Assembly (NCBI GenBank): GCA_022605405.1
Contig: JABYQQ010000004.1
Location: 2,046,001-2,110,000, forward strand
DNA length: 64,000 nt
From: Earliella scabrosa
Lineage: Eukaryota; Basidiomycota; Agaricomycetes; Polyporales; Polyporaceae
Direction: 5' to 3'
Under the pieces are notes generated by a model that worked only from the letters and a program-made list of their open reading frames with translations, was not told where the DNA came from and did no database searches. The position numbers and the translations under genes were made by a program. Shown here one piece after another: positions 1-12,238 of the stretch (the stretch's first letter is position 1; every line of letters begins with the position of its first letter).

Positions 1-693
1 AGAGGCGTTACGCGCGGGAAGCAAGGAAAGAACATACCCCGATAGCGACTTGCAGCTAGGGGTGGGATTGAGGGTCAGGCACTAGGCACGAGGAGCGCTC
101 GGAGATTCGAACTTACAATCAATGACCTGGAGCGGGAGTCGCGTCAGCACCGCGTTCTTCGCGTCCCTGAGGGAGGATGAAGAAGACGTACCAGATGGGT
201 GCGTTGAGGAGGGTGATTAACTGCCCCCAATTACTGAACCGAACCGTGAGCGAGTGGAGAACGAGGGAGGATTGTAGACGCACGTGACAACATAGAAATA
301 TACTGCATGTCCAATAAATGCTTGGTCAACAAGCTCCAGTACCCTGCGCACTTGTGAGCGGAAACATGGGAGTACGAAGGGATGACGCGCGCACCATATT
401 GCGCCGACCTGCCGCGCGGTGATGAGATTGGGATACGCGACGCGTGCGGATGAATGAACGCGAATGAGACTCACCAAGCACTTGTACCACCAAACATCTA
501 GTGGATACCGCCTGAAGTAGCTGTACGCCTGCATGCTGAGGACTCCGAAGGCGCTGCGAAAGAGAGGGCATTACGAGCGTGCACGAGAGGAAGAGGGGGG
601 GACCAGGACGCACAGGCATGATGTGCCGAAGCCGATGAAGAGTGCGCCGAATGTGGAGTCGAAGTCGATGATGTTGGCGAGGGGAGAGGCCAT
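1..693 (-). CDS. DUF6534-type integral membrane protein (3' part beyond window)
   Basis: A multi-exon membrane protein whose N-terminal half is visible; it runs off the left edge. The start chosen is the ATG at 691-693, which opens with a hydrophobic helix ending in FGALFIGFGTSC. Splicing with GT..AG introns of about 60 bp gives, in order, the segments AFGVLSMQAYSYFRRYPLDV, WWYKCLVGAIW, VLELVDQAFIGHAVYFYVVT, NWGQLITLLNAPIWSLI and LQVAIG. This is the arrangement of agaricomycete DUF6534 proteins: an aromatic YFRRYPxDxWW stretch after helix 1, then HxVYxYxVT and NAPIWS before the next helix. The family has seven predicted helices and no established biochemical function. The remaining helices and the terminal DUF6534 domain should lie at negative coordinates. 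Family assignment is by recalled pattern, not by a search. Confidence 0.7.
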
Positions 694-3389
694 CGCGCCT
701 GGAGGGGGGCGGGATGAGCGGGCGGAAGAGGGACAAGTGCGGGCGGGCTGGGGTACTTGAAGGAAACGGAAGGGGGAAAGAGAGGAAGAAGGAGCAAGCG
801 GGGCGAGCGACTGAGCGATTCCCATAAGCAGCCGAGCAGAGGACGCCCATCGTTGGCCCGATCTCATCTCCCGCCCTGATCTCGCCTGGGCAGCTGGCCA
901 CGGCTCCCGTCTCCCCGGCGTCTCCCCGTCCGCATTCGGCCGCTCCCCGCCTCGCCGATCGGTTGCGAGCTCGCTGACGCCCGCGCTCGTCATTAATATC
1001 CAGACGTCTTATCCTCGACGGATGGAGGACGGTGCACGCAGCTACTCACCGACGGCGGGGTCCTCGCTCTGTGCCCCGCAGCCGTCCGTCGTCCTGCGAA
1101 CTGATCCCACTCCCGTGTTCGCCGTCCCATCTTCCGAGAATCGCGACCCGTGCGAGAGCACTCAGTCTGGAAACTCCCTTCCACGCTCGTCAGCATCCGC
1201 CCAGACAGCCAAGCGCACTCCCCCTCGGCCTCCATCTTTGGGGCTCTGCCAGGTCCTCTCGGACTCGGACTTTTGATTCGTCCATCTCCGCCCTGCTCTC
1301 CTCCTTCTCTGTCTTTCAACTGTCGTTCCTCGACTGTCGCGGGTACAGACCTTTGCCCTCGTACTATCGCCCTCAACACCCGGGCCGTGGGCTAGATTCA
1401 CTGTCGTGTGTCTCATTCTGCCGACGGTATACCGCAGAACAGTTTGTTCAGGCTAGAAGTCGTTCATGTGAACCTGAGCTCAACTCCCAGCTCCGACGCA
1501 CCGTCTGCGATGGTATTTCCCTCTCAGAAGTTTGACGCGTCGACGGGCGATCACGACCTGCGAGAAAACAGACTCGCCCGGCGCCGTATGCCGTCAGAGC
1601 AACTCCGGCCAGCCCTCTGCCGGGCCCTTCCTCCTTCCAATCCAGTTCCAATCCGACTTCCATACCTGTCTCTGCCCTTGTAATCTCCCCGACGCCGCCC
1701 ACCGTTCAACTCAAAGTTCGTTCACTCATAATACATACAGCAGTCCGTCGATCACGTTTCCGCCACTGCATCCAGCAGAGCCTTGAGGCTTGCAATCTTT
1801 CAGCTCCCCTCTCCATCTTCCAGACCGTAAGTTCGAGGGTGTACGCACCTCGCCACAGCCCCTTCTCTCTGTAAGTATCCCGCGGTCAATCTCCATGACC
1901 CTCGGCCTTTGGTGGCCTCCATATGAACTCTGAAGTTATGAAACCGCTTCATAGAGTTACTGTGCCACCTCAGCTGCATCATCGGAGGCGGCGGCGCATT
2001 CAGATCAACGGCGCGCGTGCGCAATTTACCTCGGGATCTCTCCGACGCACCGTGTCCGCCGCCGCCTCGTATTCATTATCGTCCTTCTATACAGCACGTC
2101 CCTCGCCTCCGTCGCCATAGCAACGGGCGAGTTTCCTCCGGACGAGACGGCCGTAACGTACGGCAAGGTGCCTTGCCTGGCCGCTGGCGGGCCGGGTCAA
2201 TATTATCGTCACGTAACCTCACGTCACTCAAACGCCTCGTCAGAGTCTCTCCCGTCAATGCAGGTCGTCTCGGGCCAGCTCCCAACGGAGTTACCAGCAC
2301 ACACACACATACCCGGCTCCTCTGCGTCTTCTAGCGTCCTGACCTTCTGTTCTCTTCCTCCCCGAACTCTGATCTGAAGGCTGGCACCACACAAAAACGC
2401 TAAGTAAAAGGCATCGGATAAATCAGATTCAGCCACTTCGTCTCGTCGCTTAGCGCCCAGCTAACAAGCCTACGATCACCGCTGAAATGAGATGCTCTAT
2501 ATATACGGAGAAAGTGTTCTCCCGCTACATACGTCAATCGACGCTCAGAGCCTCCAGCTCGAGCCCACCTCGGCGGCTTGTGAGTCTTAACGGCAGGCTG
2601 GTGTATTATCATGAGCTTGTATGAGCTGACATAGCGGTTGCGAGGGTGGAAGGCCTGCTCCTTATCACTCTTCTCTGGTGAGAGCGAGCTCCTCGCCCAA
2701 CGTCACCAAGTGCATACCAAGTACGAGCTCTGTTGCGATGTCAGTAACCAGTCGGACGACAGCAGCGTGCACGATCAAAGAGGCCGCAGTGCACAGCAGT
2801 ACTAGTGACCTGACAGAAACCATCGCCCGTGGCAGATCGCCCAACACCGCAAAGTACTCGTCAGCGCTCAGTATGCAAGTGCGCATAAACTCAGAGTCAT
2901 ATGCATGCACGCACGCACGTATGTTCTGACCAGTCTGTCAGAACGCCAGATGATGCACCACGCGCGCCCGCGCCAGCTCCAGATGGCATAGTGGAGGCTA
3001 AGACTCCGACGGATATTGAATATTGATGACCAACCCGGCTGGCCGCCGTCAATATTGCAGCAAGTCCTACTAGTACTTACAGTAAAAGTTAACAAGGCCC
3101 CAGTGGCCGCCCTCCACATGCGCCGCAGGCATCCAATCAAAACCACCGTTGGACCCAAGACATTGACAGCACCCGCTCGTGCTCAAGCCGCAAGCCCAAG
3201 TACGCGCAGCAGCGGTCTTGTGGCGCTCGACGGTCGTGACGTCGCGCGGTGCCCGTCTAGGTCCCACCCGGGGCCTCGCAGCCTCAGGCCTCAGCTCTCG
3301 TCCACACGTTCCCTCCTTCGGTCTTCAAGCTGCGGATATGAAACCCACTTCTCCAGTCCCATTGCCTAGCTTCGCCCGGCGTTCCCTTC
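694..3389. other. 2.7 kb stretch without a supportable gene
   Basis: This lies upstream of the DUF6534 gene and downstream of RSA4. Both strands hold several 60-170 codon open frames that overlap one another and are rich in Ser, Pro and Arg, as GC-rich non-coding DNA produces. A 12 bp CA repeat sits at 2298-2309. Around 2665-3260 the minus strand has hydrophobic stretches weakly reminiscent of the C-terminal helices of DUF6534 proteins, but no consistent exon chain could be built. A two-copy CCTCAGG-like heptamer lies near 3282. Confidence 0.5.
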
Positions 3390-6291
3390 TCAGTTTTTCC
3401 ATCTATCGAAGAAGGAGGCTCATCAGCGACGCATCACTAGTTACGGAACGAGTTACGGAACGGCGCGCGCGGACGCGAAGATCAGCGCGCCGGGGTCTGT
3501 TTAACCGCAAACTTCAACCCCGAAGCAAACAGTGTGAGGGGGAAGGGGGGCTTCGAAAGAACCCACGAACGAGATGAGAGCGGGAGAAGGAGGAAGGAGA
3601 AGGGGCGGAATAATAGAGAAGAGCAGATCATGGGACCGGAGCACTCACATCTTGACAGTGCGGTCCCGCCCGCCGCTGACGAGCTTGTCCGCGACAAAGT
3701 CGACGCAGTACACCTCGTCCGTGTGCCCCGGCAGGTCCACCTTGAGCTTGTACGTCTTCAGGTCCCAGATCTGGAGGTGCAAGTCAGCGCGCGAGCCCCG
3801 ACTCCAAACGCAAACTGGATCGTGGCGGAGTGAGGCGAGGGAGCGCAATCGGGCTCGAGCTCCGCCTCGGCGACGCCACTCGTAGCATCGTGACGGTGGC
3901 AAGCTAGCAGCTCGACAACGGCCCCAAACCCGATCATGATCGCGCAAGCCCCGTCCGCCCCGCCCGCGTCCACGTCAGCGAGAGGGGAGAACTCACCTTG
4001 AGCGTGCTGTCCTTGCTCGCGCTCACGAGCAGGCGCGAGTCCGCGCTCCACGCGAGCCTATACACGGCGGCGATGTGCCCGCGGAGCGTCGCGACGAACT
4101 TGCCCGTGCGCCCGTCCCAGACGCGCACCGAGTTGTCCCACGCCGCGCTCGCCGCCCAGCGCCCGTCGGGGCTGAACGCGACGTGCGCGACCTGGCGCTG
4201 GTGTCCGGTCAGGCGCGCGAGCGGCTTGAGCTTCCCGCCGCGCTCTGCGGCCGCGGCAGAAGCGTCCGCCGAGGCGGTGCGCGAGGGGAAGAGCGACCAG
4301 AGAAAGAGGGTGTGGTCGTCCGAGCCGGATATGAGGAGCTCGCCTGACGTGGAGACGAGCGCGTTGTAGCGCGCGAGGGCGAGAGACTGCGCTGTGGGAT
4401 GGGGTCGGTCGTCAGCGCGTCATTTTGGCGTTTCGGTAGACAGCGTGCGGGGATGGGTGGGTGGGTGGAGACGTCGTGCGGGCTGATGCTACATGGAATC
4501 CCGCCACCGCCGCAGTCCTGTTGGATGGCGAAGTCGCACTTCCGGTGACGGGCGGTGGGGATGGAAGATGTGGTAGCCCATCGCCCCTCTTATAGGATCA
4601 CCGCACCCCCGCCCGGGGACAGTCCACGTACCTTCGTTATCTGAGCTTGTCTTTTTGCCCAGGTGGTCGAAAGGGCCCGTCCGCAGCACGAAATCCGTAT
4701 TGAGGGTGAGCGTGGTCACCCAATGGGCATGGTCCTTCAAAATGTGGAGGCATTTTCCCTGATCAATCAAAATGAGCACATTGCGAAGCGCGGAGATGAC
4801 TTTCGAGCATGCAGACTTACCCCATTCGCGTCCCACACTCGTACGGTGCGATCGCTGGAGGCCGTATACAAGATGCCTTTGCCGTTAAGTCCGCCGCCGC
4901 CCCACCGGACCACGTTCACACTGGCGGTGTGTCCACCAAGCGTGTACTCACACCGTCGGACAAGCGTCGACCACACGCGCACCGTTCCGTCTTTTGATGA
5001 CGAGGCTAGGCGAGGTGCAGAAGCGTTCCTGCGGCGTCTTAGCAAACAGGAATTCGGGGAACGTCCGACGTCAGGGCTCACAGGTGGATAGGCTCCCATG
5101 AGAGCGAAGTGACCCATTTCGTATGGCCCTTCAGCGCATCTCCGATCGGTTTGCCTGTCTTCGGATCCCATAACCTGACCTGGTGGTACGATAGTGGATG
5201 AGTGGACAATGTTGCATCGTCGGGGCAGCACACCCACATGCCCGTCATGCCCGCCCGTTGCGAGCTTCCGCTCCATTGCTTCCCATTCGACGCATAGCAC
5301 CCAGCCTTTGTGCCCGGTCAAAGTATGCGAGGGTGTCTCGGTGAACAGGTCCCACAACCGTGCGTTGCAGTCTCCGGACCCTGTCGCTAGCAAATTTCCT
5401 GTGGGCGAGAAGGATGCGCACAGGATTGGAGACGTGTGTCCTATGCGGTCGCATTGAGAGGTTAGGATGGGAAGCAGATAGACTCCAGATAGAAGTTTTG
5501 CGCGCACGCACCGGACAGTGTGGAGGAACACCGGGTCGCTGGTCGGACCTTGAAGACGGCTTGAGGCGAGCAATGTATCACGAAGACGTCTTCTGGTGTG
5601 AATGCCTGGGACGGATGCGACAGTACATCCTCCTCGATAGATTTTGAGATGGAGATCCTTGTGGGAGCGCCTGGTGTCTGCGCATCCGCGGGAAGGGAGA
5701 TGTGGAAGGAGAATGGTACTGGTTCGTCGTCCTGGAAACTTTAGTTCAATATGGGTTCTCTGGGAGCATTATGGGGGCTTCGATGCCACGAAACCAAGGA
5801 CAGGGTGAGACCTGTTGGAACTCGATGGAGCCGCAGTTCGATGGACATCCCTTGCGATACTCGTCTTCTTCGTAGCACACCGATAGAGCGGTGCGCATTG
5901 CGTGCTCACGGCCTCTGCGATGGTGCGGCATTGCAGAATGACGATATATTGCTCGCGCAGTGAACGCGACTGATGCGGGCTATAGTAGAAGTGTAGTAGT
6001 CCGTGCTTCGTACAGGTCTCATCCTGGATTCTATGACATCGGCCCCTCCTACATTCGAAGACAGTGTAGAAGACAGCAACGAACCTGAGTGTTCAGTTTA
6101 TTTACGATCGCCTCCAACCCTTCCCTCGAGACATTTGCTGGAAGGTTGACGGCAGGTGCAAGTGGCTGCCCGTCATCCTCGCTCACGAACTGGACAACGA
6201 TGTGCGGCGAGGGCTTCGGTGCTTCAGGTTCTGGTTCTGGGACGCCGTGGTAAACCTTCTGTCTTTTTGGTGGGGGTAGCAAAGTCGCCAT
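3390..6291 (-). CDS. RSA4: Ribosome assembly factor Rsa4 / Notchless, WD40 protein
   Basis: Nucleolar 60S subunit assembly factor. In yeast its N-terminal ubiquitin-like NLE domain binds the MIDAS domain of the AAA ATPase Rea1, and its eight-bladed WD40 propeller sits on the pre-60S particle. The start ATG is at 6289-6291. The first exon (to about 6087) and second exon (about 5740-5512) encode the NLE domain, with VVQFVSEDDGQPLAPAV and the diagnostic SPQAVFKVRPATRCSSTLSG. A 71 bp intron (5441-5511) leads into GHTSPILCASFSPTGNLLA, the first blade. Further blades follow, with GHTKWVTSLSWEP, LASSSKDGTVRVW, TASSDRTVRVWD, GHIAAVYRLAWSADSRLLVS and LPGHTDEVYCVDF. An in-frame TGA occurs at 3645-3647. 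However, the donor AT|GTGAGT at 3648 can be joined to an acceptor at 3403 to give the expected ending TVKIWKN and a stop at 3390-3392, so I chose the longer model. Identification is firm; the last 13-nt exon is an inference. Confidence 0.93.
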
Positions 6292-6717
6292 AGTCAGCAG
6301 AGACAGCAAGACGGAGAGCGTGCAGGATGAAAAACCAAAATAGGTGAGGCGCCCAGCAAAACATCCAGCGGATTAGATAATGCAGGGACGGCGCTTGCAA
6401 CCTCGTGGGTACTGCACGCCCTGGAAAGGGAATCGTCGTTGGCAATCGACATCGCTCTGCATGTCACCGTCGATGCGCGATATGAGGATGATTCATGCTT
6501 TTTGTCTACCACGTCATAGGCCGGATACCTATATAAGCAAGACAAGCCTCTCGATCGACTGCACCACATCCCTCCTTGAATCAGTTGATACAGACAACAT
6601 ACAACGAGCTTCATCAACCTGTCTCTGCTCAAACCCTCCTCTCATACTTCTCGCATCCTTCGCGGGGGCATCCAATACAGCCGTTCCAAGAACTTTTTGT
6701 CTACCTCCTTCGCAGCC
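6292..6717. promoter_or_regulatory. Divergent promoter of RSA4 and pirin, with TATA box
   Basis: A 426 bp region between two start codons that face away from each other. TATATAA lies at 6530-6536 on the plus strand, 182 bp before the pirin ATG. It is followed by a pyrimidine-rich leader with several candidate transcription starts. No comparable element is obvious on the RSA4 side. Assignment of the TATA box to pirin rests on orientation and spacing only. Confidence 0.45.
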
Positions 6718-7624
6718 ATGAAGCTCGTTCCTCGTCGCAGCACAGAGCGCGGCAGTGCCGATCACGGCTGGCTCAAGACCTTCCACTCATTCAGCTTCGC
6801 AAGGTAAGCCTACCTCATAGATTGGATATTATGCTGAGCTAACCTTGCTCCTAGCTACTACGACCCTCAACACGATCACTTTGGCTGCCTTCGAGTGATC
6901 AACGAAGACCGTGTTGAACCTAAAACAGGGTTCGGCACACACGCACACCGCGAGTTTGAGATATTCTCGTACATTGTGGATGGTGAACTCGAGCAGTACG
7001 TTGGTTTATTGCCTCCTATACATATGTGACTCACCAATACGCTATACATGCAGCCGAGACTCGATGGGTAATGTCGAGGTTATGAAGCGCGGAGACCTTC
7101 AGATGACGTCTGCCGGGACCGGTATCCGCCATAGCGAGCACACACACGGCCCGAAACAAGTCCACTTCTTGCAGATCTGGAGCGTCCCTTCCACCAGCCG
7201 CCTAACACCTCAGTACTTCACTCGTCACTTCACCGACGAGGAGAAGAAGGACCAGTGGGCACGCATCGTTGCTCCTGTCGGTGCTGAGGGGGTAGTGGAG
7301 AAGCGCGAGGCCCCTGGACCAGCCCCAGTACACTCCCCTCTCACCCTGTACGCGACGCTCCTCTCTCCAGAGAAGAAGCTGGCACACTCGTTCCAGGCGT
7401 CTGACGCGGCGCAGCGGAAGGGATATATGCACGTCGTGCAAACGTCTGGATACAACACCAAGGAGGCGAGTGGTGCGCATGTGCGCGTGCTGGGTGCGGA
7501 CGGTGGGCCGGTGGACATGAAAGAGGGTGATGGGGCATATATCATGGCGGCACCGGGGGAGGAATTGACTGTGGAGAATGTCGGGGATCGTGTTGCTGAG
7601 ATCCTGCTTTTCGACATGGAGTAA
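6718..7624 (+). CDS. Pirin family protein (bicupin)
   Basis: Three exons (6718-6803, 6855-6995, 7054-7624) joined by introns of 51 and 58 bp give a 265-residue protein, close to the usual pirin length. The N-terminal cupin holds the metal-binding set: FGTHTHREFEIFSYIVDGEL supplies the two histidines of HTH, and GTGIRHSEHT supplies the later His and Glu. Pirins bind Fe or another divalent metal. Some oxidise quercetin and others act as nuclear redox cofactors, so the role of this member cannot be read from sequence. The second cupin ends with the typical GDGAYI and VAEILLFD. The start is the first ATG in frame; it gives MKLVPRRSTERGSADHGWL, a normal pirin beginning. Divergent from RSA4. Confidence 0.93.
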
Positions 7625-8057
7625 TCCTGCTTTCTTCTAGTATCTTTGCAAATTGTGCTGTCTCGCTATGTATTCTCTTCCGATCTATGTTGAAGTTCAC
7701 TAGAATGCTAGAACTCCAGTAACTTGAGTACGTAAGTATTCCTTCATCAAACTTCAACGAGTCGAAAGGACGCGTCTGTGGCTGAAGTGCATGTGACCTT
7801 GACGCGTTATGTTGACGCGCCTGTGACTGTGACACAGCGTCACAAGACATAGCTGGCCAGCTGAGTCGTTGCTCTCCCCACATTCCAGCTGGAATGCATG
7901 CACCCATCCTTTGCAGCCGACTCCCGGTCGTGTGGTTCATGAGCTACCATTGAGGTTCACCTACCGCACAACCAGCAGAAGACGCTACACTCAACTCCGC
8001 GCTGCCGCGTCCCGAACAAGTCATTCAGACTACCAAGTCTTGCAGGGTCAGCGTCTC
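7625..8057. other. Intergenic region between pirin and the DNA ligase
   Basis: 433 bp with a pirin 3' end and the ligase promoter. Near 7780-7840 there is a run of related words, tgtgactgtgacacagcgtc and similar, built from GTGAC and GTCAC. No TATA box or ORF worth calling was seen. Confidence 0.4.
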
Positions 8058-11000
8058 ATGGCAGTTCCCGCCGGGGAGGATGGAATACCCTTCGCCTTGT
8101 GAGGATTCTGCTCAAGGACAGCCCGAAGACATACTCACCACCATTACACCCTAGCTTCGTGGAACTCGTAGAAGCCGTTGCGAAGATCAAACCGCACAAG
8201 GCATCGGAGAAGCAGCCACGAGGGACGCATCACACCGACTCGCCTGCATACAAGACGTTCAAACGATGGATCCAAGCGTTGCGAGAGCGATACTCACCGC
8301 TCCCACCCGATACAACCGCTCTCGTCTTTCGTTTCCTATTCCCTGAGGAAGACGTACGTCGGAAGTATGCTCTGCAGGAGACCCGTCTGGCGCAGTATCT
8401 CGTCAAGATCCTCGGGGTTTCTAGCGAAGGGCGCGGTGAGCGGCTGAAGAAGTGGCAGGGTGAGGACGCTATCGGCTGCCTTGGCGAGGAGGTCGGGAGC
8501 ATCATGTCCGCCACGACCCAATCCCAAGCGTCGACTGTATGCGTGACTCTGCAGCAGGTGGACGCGCTGCTGACGGAGCTCGCGTCGAAGTGCGCATACT
8601 CGGACTCCTCAGTTCATGCGTCATTCGTGGGTGCTCCACAGAGACGGAGTAGGGAGGCCATCCTCACGACGCTCTACACCTCCCTCACGCCGGTTGAGTG
8701 TGCGGTCGTGACACAAATCATCCTCAAGGATCTTCGCCCGCTACTCTACCCCATACCCACCGATGCGACTCACTACACCGCGGCATTGTTGCAATACAAG
8801 AGTAACGCTGTCACTATACTCACGAAAGAGACTGCGATGCACGCCTGGGATCCGTCCGGTCGTCTATCGGTGATCTACCGTACTAGAGCCAATCTCGAGG
8901 AGGCCACGCGGACCTACGATCGGTTGCAGCCTGGAGATGCAATGCCCAATCCCGTCGTAGGCACACCCATTCAGGTCAGTTCGGCAAACACGTGGGCATA
9001 CGTGCGCATATACTCACAATGGGTTGTAGATCCCGAAGTGCGTGAAGGGTCAGAGTACAGCGCAAGCCCTCCGCCTGCTCAAAGGCGCAGACAAGGTTTG
9101 GGTAGAGACAAAATATGACGGCGAACGCGCACAGATCCATGTGCGCCTCGACAAGCATGGCTCTCCGCACATCAAGATTTATAGCAAGAGCGGGAGGGAC
9201 TCGACTCTTGATCGGGCAGGGATACATCTGTGAGTGAGATAGACGGTGGCAGCTCGTGTACGAGCTGAACGGGAATCATAGAGTCATATGCGAGGCTCTC
9301 GGTATACAGGATCCTACTGCAGGAGAAACAAACTCTCTCTCGAACGGAGGCTCGTTCAGCCGGAACGTAGTCATTGAAGCGGAGATGGTGGCTTACTCGG
9401 ACGCACTCCAACGCGTCGACGGTACGTCATTTCAAGACTATGTATGTAATTTCTGACGAATTTCCTGGCAGAGTTCTGGCGAATACGGAGCCTGATCGCG
9501 AGCACAGCCGTCGGTGTGCGTCACAAGACCCCGCAACGTCAACCATCGTCGATCGAGGACTGCATGTACGAGTGCCGCTTACATTTGGGTACCTTTTTGT
9601 GCTGACCGCGAAGGATGGCAGGGAGTCGCAGTGTTCGATGATTTCCAATGGATCGGACTCCGGCACGCGACACTTGGCCCTTGTCTTCTTTGATATACTA
9701 CTCCTGGACGACGTGTCCTTACTCTCCTTCCCGTACTCTGAGCGGCGAGCCATCCTTGAACGAACGATTCGAGTCAAAACTGGATACTCAATGCTCGCGG
9801 AGCGGAAGTGTGTCGACATGACGCAACCAGACGCATTGGACGTGATGCGGGAGGCGTTCGCCAACTTAATTGCGGACCACCAGGAAGGCGCCGTTCTGAA
9901 GGCAGACAGTGCACAATACGGGGAGAGGCGGCTGCCATGGGTCAAGGTACGACTAACTAGGCTTGGTGATTGCTTCATACACTGATCAGCATACAGCTGA
10001 AACGGGACTACATACATGGATACGGCGACTCAGTCGATCTGGTGATGCTTGGAGCGTCATGGGAGAAGGATAGGGCGAGAGAACTACGAGGTGAGCCCTC
10101 ATTGTGGGCGGACCACCTGGCACTTGTTGACCCATCATACGGTCTAGTTCCTCCTACAGCATACACTACGTACTACTTCGGGGCACTGGCTAATGCAGAC
10201 GCCTACAAAGCAAACGTGAGCGTCCATACATGTCCTACACGATCTGTATCGCTGATGAATATGGATGCGTCCTCAACCTCGAACAGCCTTCATGTCGCCC
10301 TCACTTCAACATCATATTTACCTCTGCGTACGGCCTCGGACGGGAACAGCTGGAAGAGCTCAACTTCATAGTCAAGACCATGAACCCAGTTCCTTACACC
10401 CATAAAGTAGGAAACGCTCTTAAACCTCGTACGTATGATACTGATCTACGGGCATTCAGGACACAGAACAGAATCTGCCATATTCGTTTACGTTGTGTCC
10501 CAATCTAGCACCGCCCGCTGTGATGCTCACGAATCCCTGCCTCGCGGAATTATTCGGTGCTGGATTCACGAAGGCTCAAGGCAGCTCGGTCCGTCGTCGC
10601 TCACTTGACCCTCGCCATCATCTAACACGTACTTCATAGTTCTATGAGCTCCGCTTCCCAAGGATCGCGAAGTTCTATCGCCCATCTGACCGTCGATGGA
10701 CTGATGGCATTTCTCTCGCCGAATACCAGCAAATCGCCCGTGTAGCTGTCGGACGCGATCGCCCGGGGAAGGCCGAAGACGACTGGGCTCGAGCTATATT
10801 TCGCCCAGACCAGCCCGCTTCCCCTAGCGTCCGTTGCCCCAAGAAGCGGAAGCAGGTCGAGTCCTTCTGGATTGAGAAGCTGGAAGCGGTCGATGGCAAA
10901 ATACGCGGAAGGCCGAGCCCGACGAAGAGAGCACGTGTGGTTGCCCCGGCCGTAAGGCGGAAAGGACCAGACGTCGAGAATGTGGGGACTTCGACAAAGG

Positions 11001-11821
11001 CCGGGGAAGCAATGCTTGTTGTGAACCACGGCAATCCAGAAGGTGCGGGGGGCGAGAGCTTGCGAACGAAGGCGGGGTTAGGGCGTTTGGCTTCCGTAAC
11101 GAACCTGGCAGCTTCTCCTACGCCTGTGGGACGGCGGCCTTCGGGTCCTGTGGCGGATGCCCCTCCTTCAACACCGCCGTTACCGACGGTGCTTGCTCAG
11201 AAGCTTATCGGTCTTGCTCCGCCTACCACCGACATAGCGGCGCACGGCGCCCCTGTCACCCCATCGTTGGGAACCCGTGCAACGTCTGAACCTCAATTCC
11301 CACAGACGCCGCCTCCGACGGTAGCGAAGGTTCATGCAGCCGAGACCAGACGGTCGACCCTTCCGGACCCGGTGAATGAGGAGTGCAACTCCGCCATTAC
11401 GCCGCTCAAAACGCCACCGTGCACAACTTTGCACCATTATCTGCAGGATTCCATTGTGTGGCTTGCAAGACCGTCTGGAACCACACGTCCGTCCTGGCGC
11501 GCACCTTCACATGCCGTCGTACCTCTGGGTAGTCAGGTCAGCACCCTGGAGGCTCTGTTCATTGCTTGCGGTTGGGACGCCGCACCTCCTTGCCCTTGGG
11601 TGACACGCGGCGTGTTGTTCCTGGACACTTCGGACGCGGCGACTGTCAAGGATACCCTAGCCGCGCTGTCTACGAGGCGAGCTCTGTTGCTCCACGGGGA
11701 TACCCAGCGGACGGCGAGGCAGATCGTTGTTCTGGACATGAAGATGCTTGCGTACGATGCATTGGACACCGGGCTGACAGCGAAGGACGTCGAGTCGAGA
11801 GCGGTTTGCCGGTTTGGCTGA
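8058..11821 (+). CDS. ATP-dependent DNA ligase, no visible BRCT domain
   Basis: A DNA nick-joining enzyme that forms a covalent lysyl-AMP intermediate. Eleven exons (8058-8098, 8155-8974, 9030-9229, 9282-9421, 9472-9565, 9622-9946, 9997-10090, 10160-10215, 10287-10406, 10460-10588, 10640-11821) sum to 3201 nt, a clean multiple of three, or 1066 residues. Order: an N-terminal DNA-binding region beginning IPFAFFVELVEAVAKIKP; motif I KYDGERAQIH with the adenylated Lys; SKSGRDSTLD; motif III NVVIEAEMVAY; LALVFFDILLLDD; motif IV HQEGAVLKA; motif V WVKLKRDYIHG; then the OB-fold region RPHFNIIFTSAYGLGREQLE and FYELRFPRIAKFYR. All six nucleotidyltransferase motifs are present. The core resembles ligase IV, but I see no BRCT repeats. 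The last 350 residues are a Pro/Thr/Ala-rich tail, then a small globular part. Best guess is the separate fungal ligase group that includes fission yeast Adl1. Confidence 0.93.
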
Positions 11822-12238
11822 ACAATATGATTATGCATATGTATCCTCACTCTAGATGCTAGTGTACGGTCTATGTATGTATATTGGCCTACAACTACGC
11901 GCTCTCGGCGAGATGAACGACGACATGCACAAGGGGAACCACGACACTGCCGTGAGATTCTGGGCTGCGAGATCCTACTCCACTTAGGCAACGCATATCT
12001 GCGGCGTACCGACTATCCAGGGAGATCCCGATGATATCGCGAACCACGGACGTCGTGATGGCCAACTACAGCACTTGCCTTTTACGGCATCACACCCGGC
12101 GGGAGCACGTGTGAGGCAAGCGCCACAACGCCGACGGCGCGGCACACAGCGTCGACGCCAGCCAGCGGCCATCCTTTGTCTCATTGTCGTACTCGTATAC
12201 GGCCATCTGCTTGTGATGTTCTCATCGCTCGCCCTGTG
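11822..12238. other. Intergenic region after the ligase
   Basis: 417 bp. Open frames on both strands are short and lack recognisable features. It should hold the ligase 3' end and the promoter of the membrane protein at 12239. Confidence 0.4.

Noticed and set aside
2665..3267. Minus-strand hydrophobic segments resembling a DUF6534 C-terminus
   Set aside because: Only weak resemblance and no phase-consistent exon chain; the nearby real DUF6534 gene may have biased the reading.
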